Below are positions 10,801-21,478 of a stretch of 32,567 nt of DNA, piece by piece. How positions within the stretch are numbered: position 1 is the stretch's first letter; the number at the start of each line of letters is the position of its first letter. Under the pieces are notes generated by a model. That model did not search any database. It saw nothing but the letters and a program-made list of their open reading frames with translations, and was not told the origin of the DNA. The stretch is from Silene noctiflora (taxonomy: Eukaryota > Streptophyta > Magnoliopsida > Caryophyllales > Caryophyllaceae): positions 9,938-42,504 of the forward strand of contig VHZZ01007886.1 in assembly GCA_009801015.1 (NCBI GenBank), read 5' to 3'. The position numbers were made by a program, and so were the translations under genes.

Positions 10801-11599
10801 TTTTTATTGTCTTCAATTTTTTTAAATTTTTTTTTTTTTTTTTTTTTNAATCGGGGTGTTTACCGTTGACACCGGGACAGTTTCATTGTCGGCCGTGTTG
10901 GGGATGAGGCTATCGGAAAAGTAAATCATTGGTCAAGATGTTTGTTTTTTTTCGAAATGTAAACGGAGTTGTAACGATTATTATTTATTATGATAATGTC
11001 GAGTTTTGAAGTTAGGTCATACTTTAGGCTAGTCATGAATTCAAAAGGGTGAATGTACGGTGTAATCCGATACACTTTGATTTTAGAATTTTTGTGTCCT
11101 TAAGTAAACAAGGGCAGAAAAATCGGGCAGGAAAATCGTTGACACGGTATAATTTCTCATGGAATCACCCTTATTTTACCAACTAAACTCGTTGACATTA
11201 CTACATTAGCAATATGGGCTCTATTTTGTGACGAATCAAACTCGTTTTATGATTAAGGGATGAGTTAAATAACTACGCAGTATTATAATACGACACCAAC
11301 TTTTTTACCAATTGTATCTAATGTTGACATGCTGTGCTACTCAATATACATTGTATAACATAACATTGTGATCATATCATATTTATTTCCATTTACATTT
11401 TTTTAAAAAAAATCAAATGTGTAGTTTTTTATGCCAAGAAAAACATCCCGGTATAGTAATTTTTTATTTCAAATATTTACGGTCAAAGTACGGGAACATT
11501 CATTTCGAAAGTAAAAGGAATAATGATGATCTTACATACCATCACAGGTTATTGAAGTGCTATACAACAACAATATACATACATCACAATAATGTAAAC
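10801..11599. other. spacer between HEN1 and HIBADH, no gene
   Basis: AT-rich intergenic DNA. It includes a poly-T tract containing an N (about 10826-10848), a dispersed repeat copy (10848-10960) and otherwise nothing recognisable. The part nearest 11600 is probably just beyond the HIBADH poly(A) site. Confidence 0.5.
10826..10960 (-). repeat. poly-T-edged dispersed repeat, copy A (SINE-like?)
   Basis: A T tract is followed by CGGGGTGTTTACCGTTGAC and a GC-richer block ending TTGGTCAAGATGTTTG. The same order of words (poly-T, GGGGTGT, GGTCAAGAAGTTTG) occurs at 26067-26185. On the minus strand this would be a short element with a 3' poly-A tail, as in a SINE. I did not find convincing pol III A and B boxes, so retro-origin is a guess. 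Confidence 0.4.
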
Positions 11600-11605
11600 T
11601 TTATT
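11600..11605 (-). terminator. candidate poly(A) signal of HIBADH
   Basis: An AATAAA hexamer lies on the minus strand about 367 nt after the HIBADH stop codon, followed by T- and TGT-rich sequence. It is the first perfect hexamer I noticed downstream. Plant poly(A) signals are loose, so the true cleavage site could be closer to the stop. Confidence 0.4.
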
Positions 11606-11971
11606 ACAATAATTATTCTATTTTTCGTCATAAAAAGCTATTCTCTGACTTGAGCGTCGAAGGACCATCACCCTGCACCGAGCAATAGTCTTGCCTTTAT
11701 TTGCTTTGTATGTGTAAGCGTGTAACATTGCTCGCTCTAACACAGTTTCGTCTCTGTCCATACTTGTCCCTGATAAATGCGCGCCCGGCACCTTCATCAT
11801 ATAGGTAAGATAATCAGACAACAGAAGTTCTAATGATTTTAGACCGCATGCATAAATGCATAATTACTCCCATGATATACCAGAAATTAATTCCCAGTAA
11901 ATGACGCTTCAAAAAAATCTCGGTTTTAATGAGGACAAAAGCTCTTACCGGTGTTATTTTATGGAGCATCT

Positions 11972-14900
11972 TCAGTGGGAAAACTCGTCCTTTCCACCAT
12001 AATATTCCCGAAAGACACAGGAAAAATCTTTTGATTCGTTGCCTTCTTTGCATATATCATGGAATCTGGGAAAATACGAAAAGAGATTTATCAGTGACAA
12101 TGGAATAGCCAGAAGTTATACTTTCAGATAAAATTTAATAGCCAGAAGTTATACTTACAGATAAAATTTAACAAGTTTTAGATTTTATCCAAATCACAGC
12201 TGGATAACCATATAATGTGTGGTCGCATAGTTCATTGTAGGTATTTGACTAGGAACCCGTATTTCCCATGATTTCATAGGTTTTAGAAACTGACAACGTT
12301 GCCAGGTTCAGTATAAGAATTCAAAGCTCCATAATTACTAGTTTTGCTCCATAGTTCAGTCCCACAGCCGAAGGTGACAATCGGTATAATACCGAGCAAC
12401 CACTTTTTCTGTTATTCCCTTTATGAAATGAACATGGACAGCAATTAGGCCTATTAGGGTGATTAAATGCAGATAATAACTTACAAAATGTGCCTTGAGT
12501 GGGAAAAAAATGAAGATATTCACATAAAAGTCCACTAGTAAAAAAAGTGTCTTAAAGTGGAGCAGTCTCTAAATATTTCTGATCCTAAAAGATTTTATTG
12601 TACACCAGTCGATACTGAAGGAATATATGCCACATGCAAATTGGACATAAAGTTGCAGTTAGTTTTGCTGAAATTTTTTGATTTTTGGGATTGTGAAATA
12701 CGACATAAAATGAGCTCAGTCACGCCTACAAGGAGAGAGTCCATTTCATAAGCCAGAAAGACGTTCCATCCTGGAAATACAGTCTCTGTGTTTCAAAAAC
12801 AGTGTCGAGTCAGCCACTTGAATACGTACTCGTACAACATCCGTACCCAAGTCAGATAACAAGAACTTAGAGAAACTAGCCCATTTGTGAGGTTGTGGAG
12901 GTTAAGCATCTATGTTAATTAAGTGTGATTTCTGAGGATTCCAGGTCAAACAATTGAAAGAACCTCTGACAGTGTCCTTGCAGAAGCTCAATCAAAATGA
13001 TCTAGAGCTGGAGCCCGACCCAAGTTGACCATATGCCCCTCGGAGTACAAAGATATGGGCTAGGGTTGTTAGGAAGTTTCTTAAAAGGTCGTTGGCATAT
13101 CAATCTAGATGGTGCAACCATTCCATTTCAGATCATTATCAAACCTCGACAGTGTCTAAACTGCCGACACTCAAACATCTCATACGATACTAGAATGTGA
13201 AGATCTTACATTTCTTGTGCTCGGCATGTCAATGGGTGTTTGATATCTGCCTCTTTTGCTGACGCAGCAGCTAAATCCAAGTCCTTTGCCTGCACAATAT
13301 GATCACATTAATACCTAAGGTAAGCTGGATAAATCATTGAAAGGATTCAAATGAGCCTCCCTCACCATGTTTCGGTCACTAATATAATACTCCCTCCGAC
13401 CACCTTAAAACTTCATACTTTCTTGATTGGGTTGACAGTATTTTAAACTTTCAACTTGTAGTCTTTTCTATTTGTGAGTATTCGTGATCATTTTGAATTT
13501 ATGATCTGTGACCCCACATCTTTTCTCGACTTGCAATTTACCTCCAAATTAAATTAATGGCCTTCCTTCGAAGGAGATGTGAAGTTCATAGGTGGGCCGA
13601 TGGGACTATATTTACTTATTTAGTCCAACGAATTGGATTGAGACAAGTACACCTCAAGTTCAATACAAAAGTCGCATAAAATTAGCCTATACACATACCA
13701 TAAGCTTAGATGCAAAACCACCTTGATAGTTCTTCGAAGATGGAACTCCTTCCATCACCCCTGGCACCGGGTTATAACTATCACTGTAGAGCATCGCCAT
13801 TAGCCAAATAGCAGATAAATGAAGAAAAAAATCACCTTCTGGAGATTTAACGCTCATTAAAATTTGTAGATATGCTTGGAAGTTCAGTAATTGAGAAATC
13901 AAGGACTAAGACACGAGCTTCAGCTTTAATACTAGCTTCAGTAATTGAGAAATCAAAGACTAAGTTACAACTTTGGCTCTATCAGAAATGGACTGACCAA
14001 GTGTTCGACATAAATGCCCTAAATCCGGCCTTCACCAAACTAGCAAACACGCATAAAATGCATGATCCGTATCAGCTAATAGCCCCGGAAGTGTTTATCC
14101 AGACTATTTACAATCGAACAAAGAAAAAAGAGTTCATTATTTATACCTTAGTTCCACATACTGAGCTATGGTCTCCATTTTGAAATAATATTCACAACTG
14201 TTTTCCTAAAATATAGGCCACAATAATGGTGTCCTAGAACAAGCTAAAGTGGTACTCCTAAGTCCCTATATTTGTTGAGATTCACTTCATTTTCCTTTTC
14301 GAGACATTGCATTCCATATTTCCAATGGAGCCAAAGACTCATTACTCTTTGGTTATGGATTATAATGGAATAAATCAAAATGGCTCACTAAAGTGGTTGC
14401 GCTTCTTTCTTTTGTGAAGTAACGGTCCTTCGATGTTCTCGACGCAATTTTCATCTTGGGTCATTNGGAAACAGCCTCTTTGTGTTGCTAACACAAGGGT
14501 AAGGCTGCGTACATCCGACCCCCCCTTACCCCGCAATTTGCGGGAGCCATTGAGGCANTGGGGTAATGTTGTTGTTGTTGTTGTTGTTCCTTTTCGAGAC
14601 ATTCCTAATCAGTACACTACAATTCCATTTTGTGCAAGAAATAACACACAAAAACGCTTATGGGTGAGTGTGGGTCCCATTCTTCTAATACCAAACAGTA
14701 GAAGTTGCAGTTAATAATCAAAAACTACAATATATAAAATTATTTGGTACCTAGACCAGCAGCGAGCACTTGAAGAGTTGAATATCTTGGTGAGAATACT
14801 GGCTGGAACTCCTGAAGACTGGCCAATGGCTAGGGCTTCTGAAACGCCGATCATGCTTATAGCCAGTGCCAGATTGTTACATATTTTCGCAACCTATAAA

Positions 14901-15264
14901 TATGATCAAAGAGGGACATAACTCAGGATGAGTAAAACCTCAGGAGAAACAGAGAGCAATATCCCAGAACTCTATCCAAAACCTTTGTTTTGGAAGACTG
15001 AGTTATGTGATGGAGTAAAAAGTGTGAAAAATTCTGCGCGTGCTCCATTTCCAACGGAACCGATATATTGGTTGGGCTTTTATATTTTGGACTTGAAAAA
15101 TACCATTCATTTAATGCAATTCACGACTCAATTTTCCTTTTGGGTCAACTGGCAAAAACAGTTTTTAAAATGGCAAGGTTGTGTACACCCTACCCTGCCA
15201 TTGGCATTAGCCTTTGCGGCACTAAGCTAATGCTGTTGTCAAAGCCACATTGATTGGTTCTTAC

Positions 15265-15308
<44 letters not shown>

Positions 15309-18300
15309 AACAAAAAATAAAAATAAAATGGCCGTGAGCTTATAACATTCGGGCTGACTGATTTGTGACAGATAATATGTAAGATCCACAAATTTAGTCA
15401 CAAGGGAAGGTATACAATGAGAAGGGGATCTCAAAGTCTCAAACACAAGGAGAAGATCTGAAAAGAGCATGGTCGAAAGCACAATAAACTTTTGAGCACT
15501 TCTAAAGCGAGACTTCCTTATAGTATGAGAACTTGAAGTCCCTAGTCCTACTCCTTACAATAAGAAAAGTACACCTCCAGAAGGAACAACCGGCAACTAA
15601 GACAGCAGCACAAATGACCTCCATGATTACCAGACACCACCAGAAGAAACAATCGACAATTAACACAGCAGCACCACCCACCTGAATCCCCACACAGCCA
15701 CCACCACCATATGTTACTTCAACACTTCCATTTTGGGGCCATACCCACGTGTGATATGACATTCAAGGGTGCATGTATGAAATCCGAACACGACATTACC
15801 ATTCCAGCACTTCTCGGGGTGGAGATAGGAAGAGATGAAATAAAGGGATACAGTATGAGTTAAGACAGTTTTTAACCTCGTCTCACATATCTCTTCATGT
15901 CCTTTTAAAACATCCCATGTCTCAAAATTTTAGAATTTGAGTGTCCAAATTTTAGATATGTACGCTGACATCTTTGTTTGAGTCTTAGTAACATTGTTTG
16001 AGTCTTAGTAACATAGCCGTCACCATCCCCACTCCTGTCCACAAGAAGAGAAGCCAGCCCTAGGTCTCAAAGAGCATTACTGATATGTTACTGCAACAAC
16101 CTCTGAGTCTTAGTGAAATGTGTATAACAAAAAAGAACTGGGGACAAACCCCATCCCAAAACCAGAATCAAAATCCGACATCAATTCTGAAGAACTATAC
16201 TGCAACAACATCTGAGTCTGAATAAATTTTGAAGTACGGACTAGTTATATTAAAGTTAATGGCCTCAAACAATGACACCATCTTATAGTAGTACTCCGTA
16301 ATATATAAACTGTAAGGGCAACATACTGAGCCGTTTCCTGCGCCACCACAATAAATGGAAGCTCTGCCCATGGAAAGAAACAATGATTCTGCTGCCTTGA
16401 AAGCTTCCTCTGGACCCCCTACCTGTTTGGTATTTTATTAATTAACTAATTCAAAAGAAAATTTAAAAACCATCTGTTATTAACAGAGCACCAATGATGA
16501 TCAACGAAAGCACAACGCTCACCATAAAAGTCAGTGATGCCGCTTCTGCAGCTAATATACCACCAGAAACAGGTGCATCCAACATCATAGGTCTCTCTGG
16601 GAAGTCTACATCAATTTGCATTAGAAATTAATACAAGACAGAAGTAATACGCGATGTTCTACAAAATTCTTGAAAGTATATAACGGCAAGGGAAGTTTTT
16701 TTTTTCAAAGGGGAAACGGCAAGGGAAGGTAGTAGAAAGAGAATCATGCTTTTAAGTAGGAACACCTTTCAATGTACCATCATAACCCATTTGATCAGCA
16801 ACTCGCCTTTAATCATAACACGGTTAATTTGTCGCTTGGCCAACACAAAAGCATAGGCTTGTAGAGGTAGTGCTTTTCAAAAATATCTTTTGTTTTCTAT
16901 AATTTATGATTTACATGTATGTCTTCAAGCATGAAAGTGATGCACATGTAGCACGAAATAATAGGAAGAATATAAAAAGTTACTTAATTTCTCCATCAGT
17001 GCAATACAAAGGAAAAGCGGGGTTTGAAGTTGTGACATATCCTTCCCAAGACACAGTCAATAGGCAAGACCTCACTGGTTGACATGTTCTTAACCTTCTT
17101 ATAATAACATTAAGATAAAATTCAGCGATGCACTATTGTACGAATCATGACATCAGTAGTCTGCAAACCCACTCCCTAGGCATCTAACTTAAAGATACTA
17201 ATGCTGTAGAATAGACTATCGCCTACCACCAAAAACTGACACCCGGAATAAAATGGCATAAAAGCAGCAGTAATGAGTAGTAGTACCTAGTTTTTCTTTT
17301 AAGGCACAATCTGAGACAGACAAAGAAACTTTTCTTGAAGTCAATGGATCAATAGTAGAACAATCAATGAATAACCATGGCCGAAGAGAACTGCTATTCT
17401 GAAGTAGACCATTCAGGCCTGTATAAACATTCGTAACCTGCATTAATATATCATTACTTGCTGTTACTCACACATAAGAAAAATCAACAAGACAAGTGAT
17501 TAGTCGTGATATACAATGACAAAATTATAACACAGTAAAATCACCCTGAGGCAGGGTCTTGGGTTAGGCAAGTAGAACATTTCAGGTATAAAATGAAGCG
17601 GGGTAGGTAATGGTAAGAATACTAAGAAGGAACTCTCCCACAATTTCCTCCTCTAAGAAAAGGCTACGAATTAGTTTGTTTTGGATCATTCCGAGCCATA
17701 TCATATCGAGTGGACCAATTCGGTTTAGGTATCCATCAATTTTTTTTTTTGGGGGGGGCTCAGTTTTGCCAGTCTAGTCTAGTCGCTAACATGGTATTGC
17801 TTCAAGACCATCACTAATTAAACACATGCTATAAGTTGCCCTAGAAGAAAAGAAAAAGGCTCACGATATAAGTTACCCTGGTCGAGCCTTAGACACTTAC
17901 ATGAGAAGACGAAGGAAGCATTGTAATAACGACATCACTTGCTTCTGCAAGTTCAGCTGGATTTTGCCTTACAGGAACTCCCTTTTCCAAGAATGGCTTT
18001 ACTGCAGTGTTGTTTCTGAAGTCAAACGTAAGTGTTCTAACAGTGTCATAAATATGTGAATAGAAGAGATTTCGTGCTTATACTGAATGCTCTACAGTCT
18101 ACATTTACAGATTACTACAGTCTTATATAATCTCTTATTCAACAATATCTAATGTTCACTCGTCATCAAAATGCTAACCTCCATACTACCAGAGTACCAG
18201 GATTGTAAAAGTACAGGGTCATATACTCATACGTAATCTAATAATCTATAGGAAGACGTAACCTAAATACAACTCGATACAGGAACAGTAAAACTGAAGT

Positions 18301-19215
18301 ATGTCATGTGCAGGCTTACATGTCACAGACAGAAACCTCGTATCCGGACTTGACCAGGTTCATTGCCATGTGCGATCCCATGTTTCCCAATCCAATGAAC
18401 CCGACATTCTATAGAGAATAAACAACAAATACAATAATTACAAAAACGAACATCCCCGATGACTAAATGCCATAAATACAGCTCTAACAGCATATGACGG
18501 AAAAATAGACACATAATGGTTAATGCATTTCCATTGATTTCCTTATAGTAGTTTTCTCCATGTATTAAATCTTAGTTTGAGTCTTGATCTCGGAATCAGT
18601 CATTTCAATTTTCAACATTATCTTGATCCGAGCATCAAATAAGAAGCGGGGTTCGTCTAGACCTGACAAACAGATCATCCAGGCCGGGCTTCAGTTAACT
18701 CGGTCACGGGTCAATTCCGGTTAGGGTTATTTCAAAGTCAAGGTGGTTCATTCACATTGTTTAGGTACTTATGTTGGTTATTTAGATTAGGTCAGTTTTG
18801 GTCAGGTCTATTACCGGTCTCAACCCATGATCAATATGAGCTCAGAATCGGATCAGTTTTGGCAAGTCTAACTCGAAACATGACAAGTATTGTCATCAAG
18901 TTAATATCTCAAATTTCAGTCAAATTGTTTATACAATAACCAACTAGTAAAATAATGCTCACGAAGAATAGAAAATTTAAATAAATAATCGGGATGGACT
19001 AAATATTAATTATTAAGTCAAACATATCACACGAAACCAACAAAAATTACATTAGAAAAAAGGAAATATGTACTTGCCTTAAAAGGTGGTTGTAAATCCA
19101 GAGAAGAGAAAGAACGAGATTGAGAAGCTGAGTAGAATGAAGAAACTTTATTCTTATGAGTTCTGTTAAGCTTAGAAATACAAGTAAAAAGAGAAATTAT
19201 TCTTTGGAATTTCAT
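11972..19215 (-). CDS. HIBADH: 3-hydroxyisobutyrate dehydrogenase, mitochondrial (10 exons)
   Basis: This enzyme oxidises 3-hydroxyisobutyrate to methylmalonate semialdehyde with NAD+ in valine breakdown in mitochondria. Exons in transcript order: 19215-19078, 18408-18320, 18015-17901, 17437-17287, 16605-16523, 16422-16327, 14893-14751, 13783-13699, 13289-13210, 12065-11972. Joined they give 1074 nt, or 357 aa, close to the roughly 347 aa of Arabidopsis At4g20930. Residues 1-46 are rich in Ser, Lys and Arg with few acids, as in a mitochondrial presequence. They are followed by the dinucleotide-binding loop [11 protein letters not shown] (47-57), the substrate motif DAPVSGG (174-180), and the catalytic region GAGNGSVAKICNN with K227 and N231. 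The C terminus reads [19 protein letters not shown]. An in-frame TAA lies 6 nt before the ATG. Intron 1 appears to be GC-AG. The sequence belongs to the beta-hydroxyacid dehydrogenase family; close homologues such as glyoxylate reductases are less likely because of the CVF..YYGGKDE tail. Confidence 0.95.
12066..13209. other. HIBADH intron 9
   Basis: A 1.14-kb intron with a 33-bp tandem duplication (12104-12169) next to its acceptor. No gene or recognisable transposon was seen in the rest. The open frame at 12557-12751 on the plus strand is not protein-like. Confidence 0.5.
12104..12169 (+). repeat. 33-bp tandem duplication
   Basis: Two adjacent 33-nt units beginning AATAGCCAGAAGTTATACTT differ at one base (CTTTCAG against CTTACAG). 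They lie about 40-100 nt upstream (in transcript sense) of the acceptor of HIBADH exon 10, beside the branch-point region. Confidence 0.9.
13388..13412 (+). repeat. solo Stowaway-like terminus
   Basis: TACTCCCTCCGACCACC matches the canonical Stowaway end, but I found no inverted partner within the following few hundred bases. It may be the remnant of a truncated MITE in HIBADH intron 8. Confidence 0.45.
13883..13964 (+). repeat. 28-bp direct repeat, two copies
   Basis: The sequence TTCAGTAATTGAGAAATCAA followed by (G/A)GACTAAG occurs at 13883-13910 and again at 13937-13964, one mismatch apart, with 26 nt between. It lies just inside intron 7 upstream (transcript sense) of exon 8. Confidence 0.85.
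14440..14588 (+). mobile_element. TS-like SINE, 3' region with (GTT)n tail
   Basis: Contains GGAAACAGCCTCTTTGTGTT, then GGTAAGGCTGCGTAC, a C-rich CCCCCTTACCCCGC block, GCGGGAGCCATTGAGGCA, and a terminal GTT-repeat tail. This is the familiar 3' half of the TS-type SINEs spread through dicot genomes. The 5' end with the pol III promoter is not recognisable, so the copy is probably 5'-truncated or diverged. It is inserted opposite to the direction of the host gene. Confidence 0.7.
15124..15241 (+). mobile_element. second, decayed copy of the same SINE family
   Basis: CGACTCAATTTTCCTTTTGG followed by GTCAACTGGCAAAAACAG, then GGCAAGGTTGTGTACACCC and CTAATGCTGTTGTC, aligns block by block with 14440-14588. 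The C-rich core and the GTT tail are eroded. It lies in HIBADH intron 6, in the same orientation as the first copy. Confidence 0.6.
15267..15304 (+). repeat. poly-A tract, about 38 nt
   Basis: An uninterrupted A run about 26 nt after the decayed SINE copy. It could be a separate retroposon tail or simple slippage; no element body is evident immediately upstream apart from the SINE. Confidence 0.85.
15975..16014 (+). repeat. perfect 20-bp tandem duplication
   Basis: TGTTTGAGTCTTAGTAACAT occurs twice, head to tail, without mismatch, in HIBADH intron 6. A recent small duplication. Confidence 0.95.
16606..17286. other. HIBADH intron 4
   Basis: A 681-nt AT-rich intron. I recognise no repeat or RNA gene in it. 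Confidence 0.5.
18409..19077. other. HIBADH intron 1 (GC-AG) with GGTCAG-rich decayed repeat
   Basis: On the minus strand the 5' splice site reads AAG|GCAAGT and the 3' site CTATAG|AATGTC. Exon joining here gives [13 protein letters not shown] in frame. Inside, about 18660-18880, there is a block with repeated GGTCAGTTTTGG, CGGTC and GGGTCAATTCCGG words like those of diverged GGGTCGGGT-type repeats; no termini were found. Confidence 0.6.
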
Positions 19216-20093
19216 TTTTCCTTATACAAAAACTTTTTAGTGAAAATATAATACACAAATATTTGGGGTTGATTTTTGAGAGAGAAAGCTGAAAAAGAAT
19301 GTTCACTGTTCAGTATACTGTATTTGGTTAAGGACGTGTATGTGTAAATATGTGCATAAAGTTGACACAAATTTCCATCTGCGCATTATCCGTTTTTAAG
19401 TTTAAAACTGGCAAAATGTCTAAATATTGGAGTAGCAAAAAGACTTGTCTTATCTATATAACCGGTGTATACTTCTGTTTTAATTTTAAAACGGATTATC
19501 CGTCTTAAGAGAGACTTATTATAAAGTTGATGTTTATTTGCTTTTTTTTGAAGCAGGCAGAATACAGATCAAAGTCTTGTACTAGTTGTCAATTACTGCA
19601 TGCTTGCGTGGAAGATTTGGTATATTTGCTTTAGATAAGAGTATAAGACATGCTGAGTTGGTGACTCATTTTTTCAGTAAGTCTCTCCGGTAGTATCTGT
19701 CTTGAGATAAAAATTGGTCGAATATGTCTCTACTTGCATAAACAAACCTTTTGTTAGTCTCTAGGTATTGTTCTTTTATCTGCTTTACTTTATTTGATCT
19801 GTTTTAAGTTTAAGACGGATATTGACATTTTAAAGAAAAATTTGTGTTTAAAGTTATCCTAGTGGATGAGTGATAACACCACTAGGATAGCTAAATGTAA
19901 TCGTTTATGATAATTGATAAGCTCAATCTATCTTTAATTGAGGATTAAATAAACTCGGAAGATTTGGATAAGAATGTCTTCGTATGATTGTAGGCTCATC
20001 TATTGAATGTTAAGAGGGGAGATTTCTTGTATCTAGGAACCTCGGATAGTCTCTCGTATTTACGTCTATTCTCCTTTATCTTCGCTAAATAAA
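19216..20093. promoter_or_regulatory. HIBADH upstream region
   Basis: It should contain the HIBADH 5' leader and promoter. Read on the minus strand, the leader includes a CTCTCTC stretch. On the plus strand an ACGTGT word at 19335 resembles an ABRE core. There is no strong TATA box that I would commit to. The upstream limit is the Mutator-like insertion at about 20094. Confidence 0.4.
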
Positions 20094-20957
20094 TATACGT
20101 AGTTGCTCTTTCATGGACAGAATTTANTCTTTCATGGACTTTTTTCCATTATTTTTCCATCTTATACCCTTTGTTTAGAGAGAAAAAAACTCTAACTACC
20201 CTCCTCTCTAATTGTCTTCCTCACATAATTAATTAAAAAGAGCAAATTATACAATTATGGATGCTAATTCTCATATCGATCAAGTAATTATTCTAATTTA
20301 TTAAGTTTATTAATTATGTTATGTCAAATTAGGGAATTAATTTACACTAATTTAATTAGGGTTTGTTTTAAAATGTATGGTGGTGTTAGAGGAGTGTACA
20401 AGGGGGTATCCGGCGTCCGTCGTTGTCGTTGGGATCAGCCACGGCGTGCGTCGCCGGCGTAAGGTGAAAGTCCGAATTTAAATGTCGATCAATGCTCCAT
20501 AAAGATACTACCAGAACTCCAATAAGAGAATTCTTCCCCATTGAAAAATACTTTAGTCGAAAACCCGTCTCGAATTGGAATATGGATTCCATTGATACCC
20601 GCCTTAGCAGAGGAAAGAACAGACTGTGCTCTGTTGGTTTCCTGCCATTAGTTTCTGCAATTAGATAATTTAGTCTTGGACATTATTCGCTTGGCACAAT
20701 AATGNAATCTATGTCATAAGCATCTTCATCAATGTGTATTTTTATCGTTCCCATTTTCTCCATTAATTTGTTGTTGTTTACCCATTTGATAAGCATCTTC
20801 AACAATGGAATCCGAATAAATACCAATATTCACAGTCATTCTTCTCTAGTAATTGAATTGGAGAATGAAAGAGGAAAATGAAGTATTAAAATAAAAGGGG
20901 TACAATCGTCATTTTCGTCCATGAAAAAGTAAAACCCGTCCATGAATGAGTACCACC
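20094..20957. mobile_element. Mutator-like non-autonomous element, about 860 bp, 9-bp TSD
   Basis: The left end contains GTTGCTCTTTCATGGAC and a second TCTTTCATGGAC; the right end in reverse complement contains GGTACTCATTCATGGAC and then CTTTTTCATGGAC, both pairs separated by the same kind of TTTA-rich linker. The arms stay similar for about 50 bp. The 9-mer CTAAATAAA flanks the element at 20085-20093 and 20958-20966. Left and right arms differ by about 5 nt at the extreme tip, so the exact left border is uncertain (20094-20099). There is no transposase. The interior includes a GC-richer block (about 20390-20660) unlike the arms. Confidence 0.65.
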
Positions 20958-20966
20958 CTAAATAAA

Positions 20967-21478
20967 CCGTGTTTGAAACTCAAACTTGCACACTACTAGC
21001 CAGTTATGCTCGCGTGAGACTTGTCCTTATCACTCACCTTGTTGGCACGCGTTCCTCCATTAAACCTTCATTAATGGACAAGCTCAACTTCTCTAGTGTT
21101 AGACGACGAATACAGCGAGTACTCTTTTGAGGTGAAATCTCCTTGATCACATTTGTATTCCTTGTGTTAAATACAAATATATTGTATTCGCATGCAATGA
21201 TACAAAGGTTGGATCGTCCGTCTCTCATGGTAATGAATTGCGATGTTAGAGCTGAAGTAAGTTTGTCATATACAGACTCAACAACAGTCTGGTTTACCAA
21301 GAAATCTGTGTTTTTATAGCTCAGGGCCTCAAACTTCAATACATGAACAACCAAAAATAACACTGCAACCACAATTTGTACCACATCATAACAGCCGGGA
21401 TAAGTAGGTAATGTTGTATAAGGGCAAAAACCGAAACATTACAAGACACAGAAGTGTGAGAGGAAATCAAAGGTTGGT
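20967..21478 (-). other. OLA1 3' flank and 3' UTR
   Basis: The OLA1 3' UTR lies next to the stop codon at 21479. A TTGTAATG word about 40 nt after the stop and TTGT-rich sequence may guide poly(A) addition; no perfect AATAAA was seen nearby. An open frame at 21034-21384 on the minus strand has no recognisable domain and I do not call it a gene. Confidence 0.4.

Larger units (their letters stand above)
13784..14750. other. HIBADH intron 7
   Basis: A 967-nt intron holding a 28-bp direct repeat (13883-13910 and 13937-13964) and a TS-like SINE 3' region (14440-14588). Two N bases (14466 and 14558) fall in the SINE, consistent with assembly trouble in a repeat. Confidence 0.55.
14894..16326. other. 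HIBADH intron 6
   Basis: The longest HIBADH intron (1.43 kb). It holds the decayed SINE copy (15124-15241), a long poly-A tract (15267-15304) and a perfect 20-bp tandem duplication (15975-16014). No coding sequence was seen. Confidence 0.55.

Noticed and set aside
11618..11821. 67-codon minus-strand frame after the HIBADH stop
   Set aside because: It follows the HIBADH stop codon in the presumed 3' UTR, shows no domain, and is not needed to complete the protein.
14433..14714. 93-codon plus-strand frame
   Set aside because: It runs through a SINE and its GTT tail (polyvaline) and contains ambiguous bases; it is not a gene.
15261..15482. Frame ending in a long phenylalanine run
   Set aside because: It is the translation of a poly-A/T tract in an intron.
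20386..20592. 68-codon minus-strand frame as a gene or organelle fragment
   Set aside because: I could not match it to any plastid or mitochondrial protein I know; kept only as part of a possible captured fragment.
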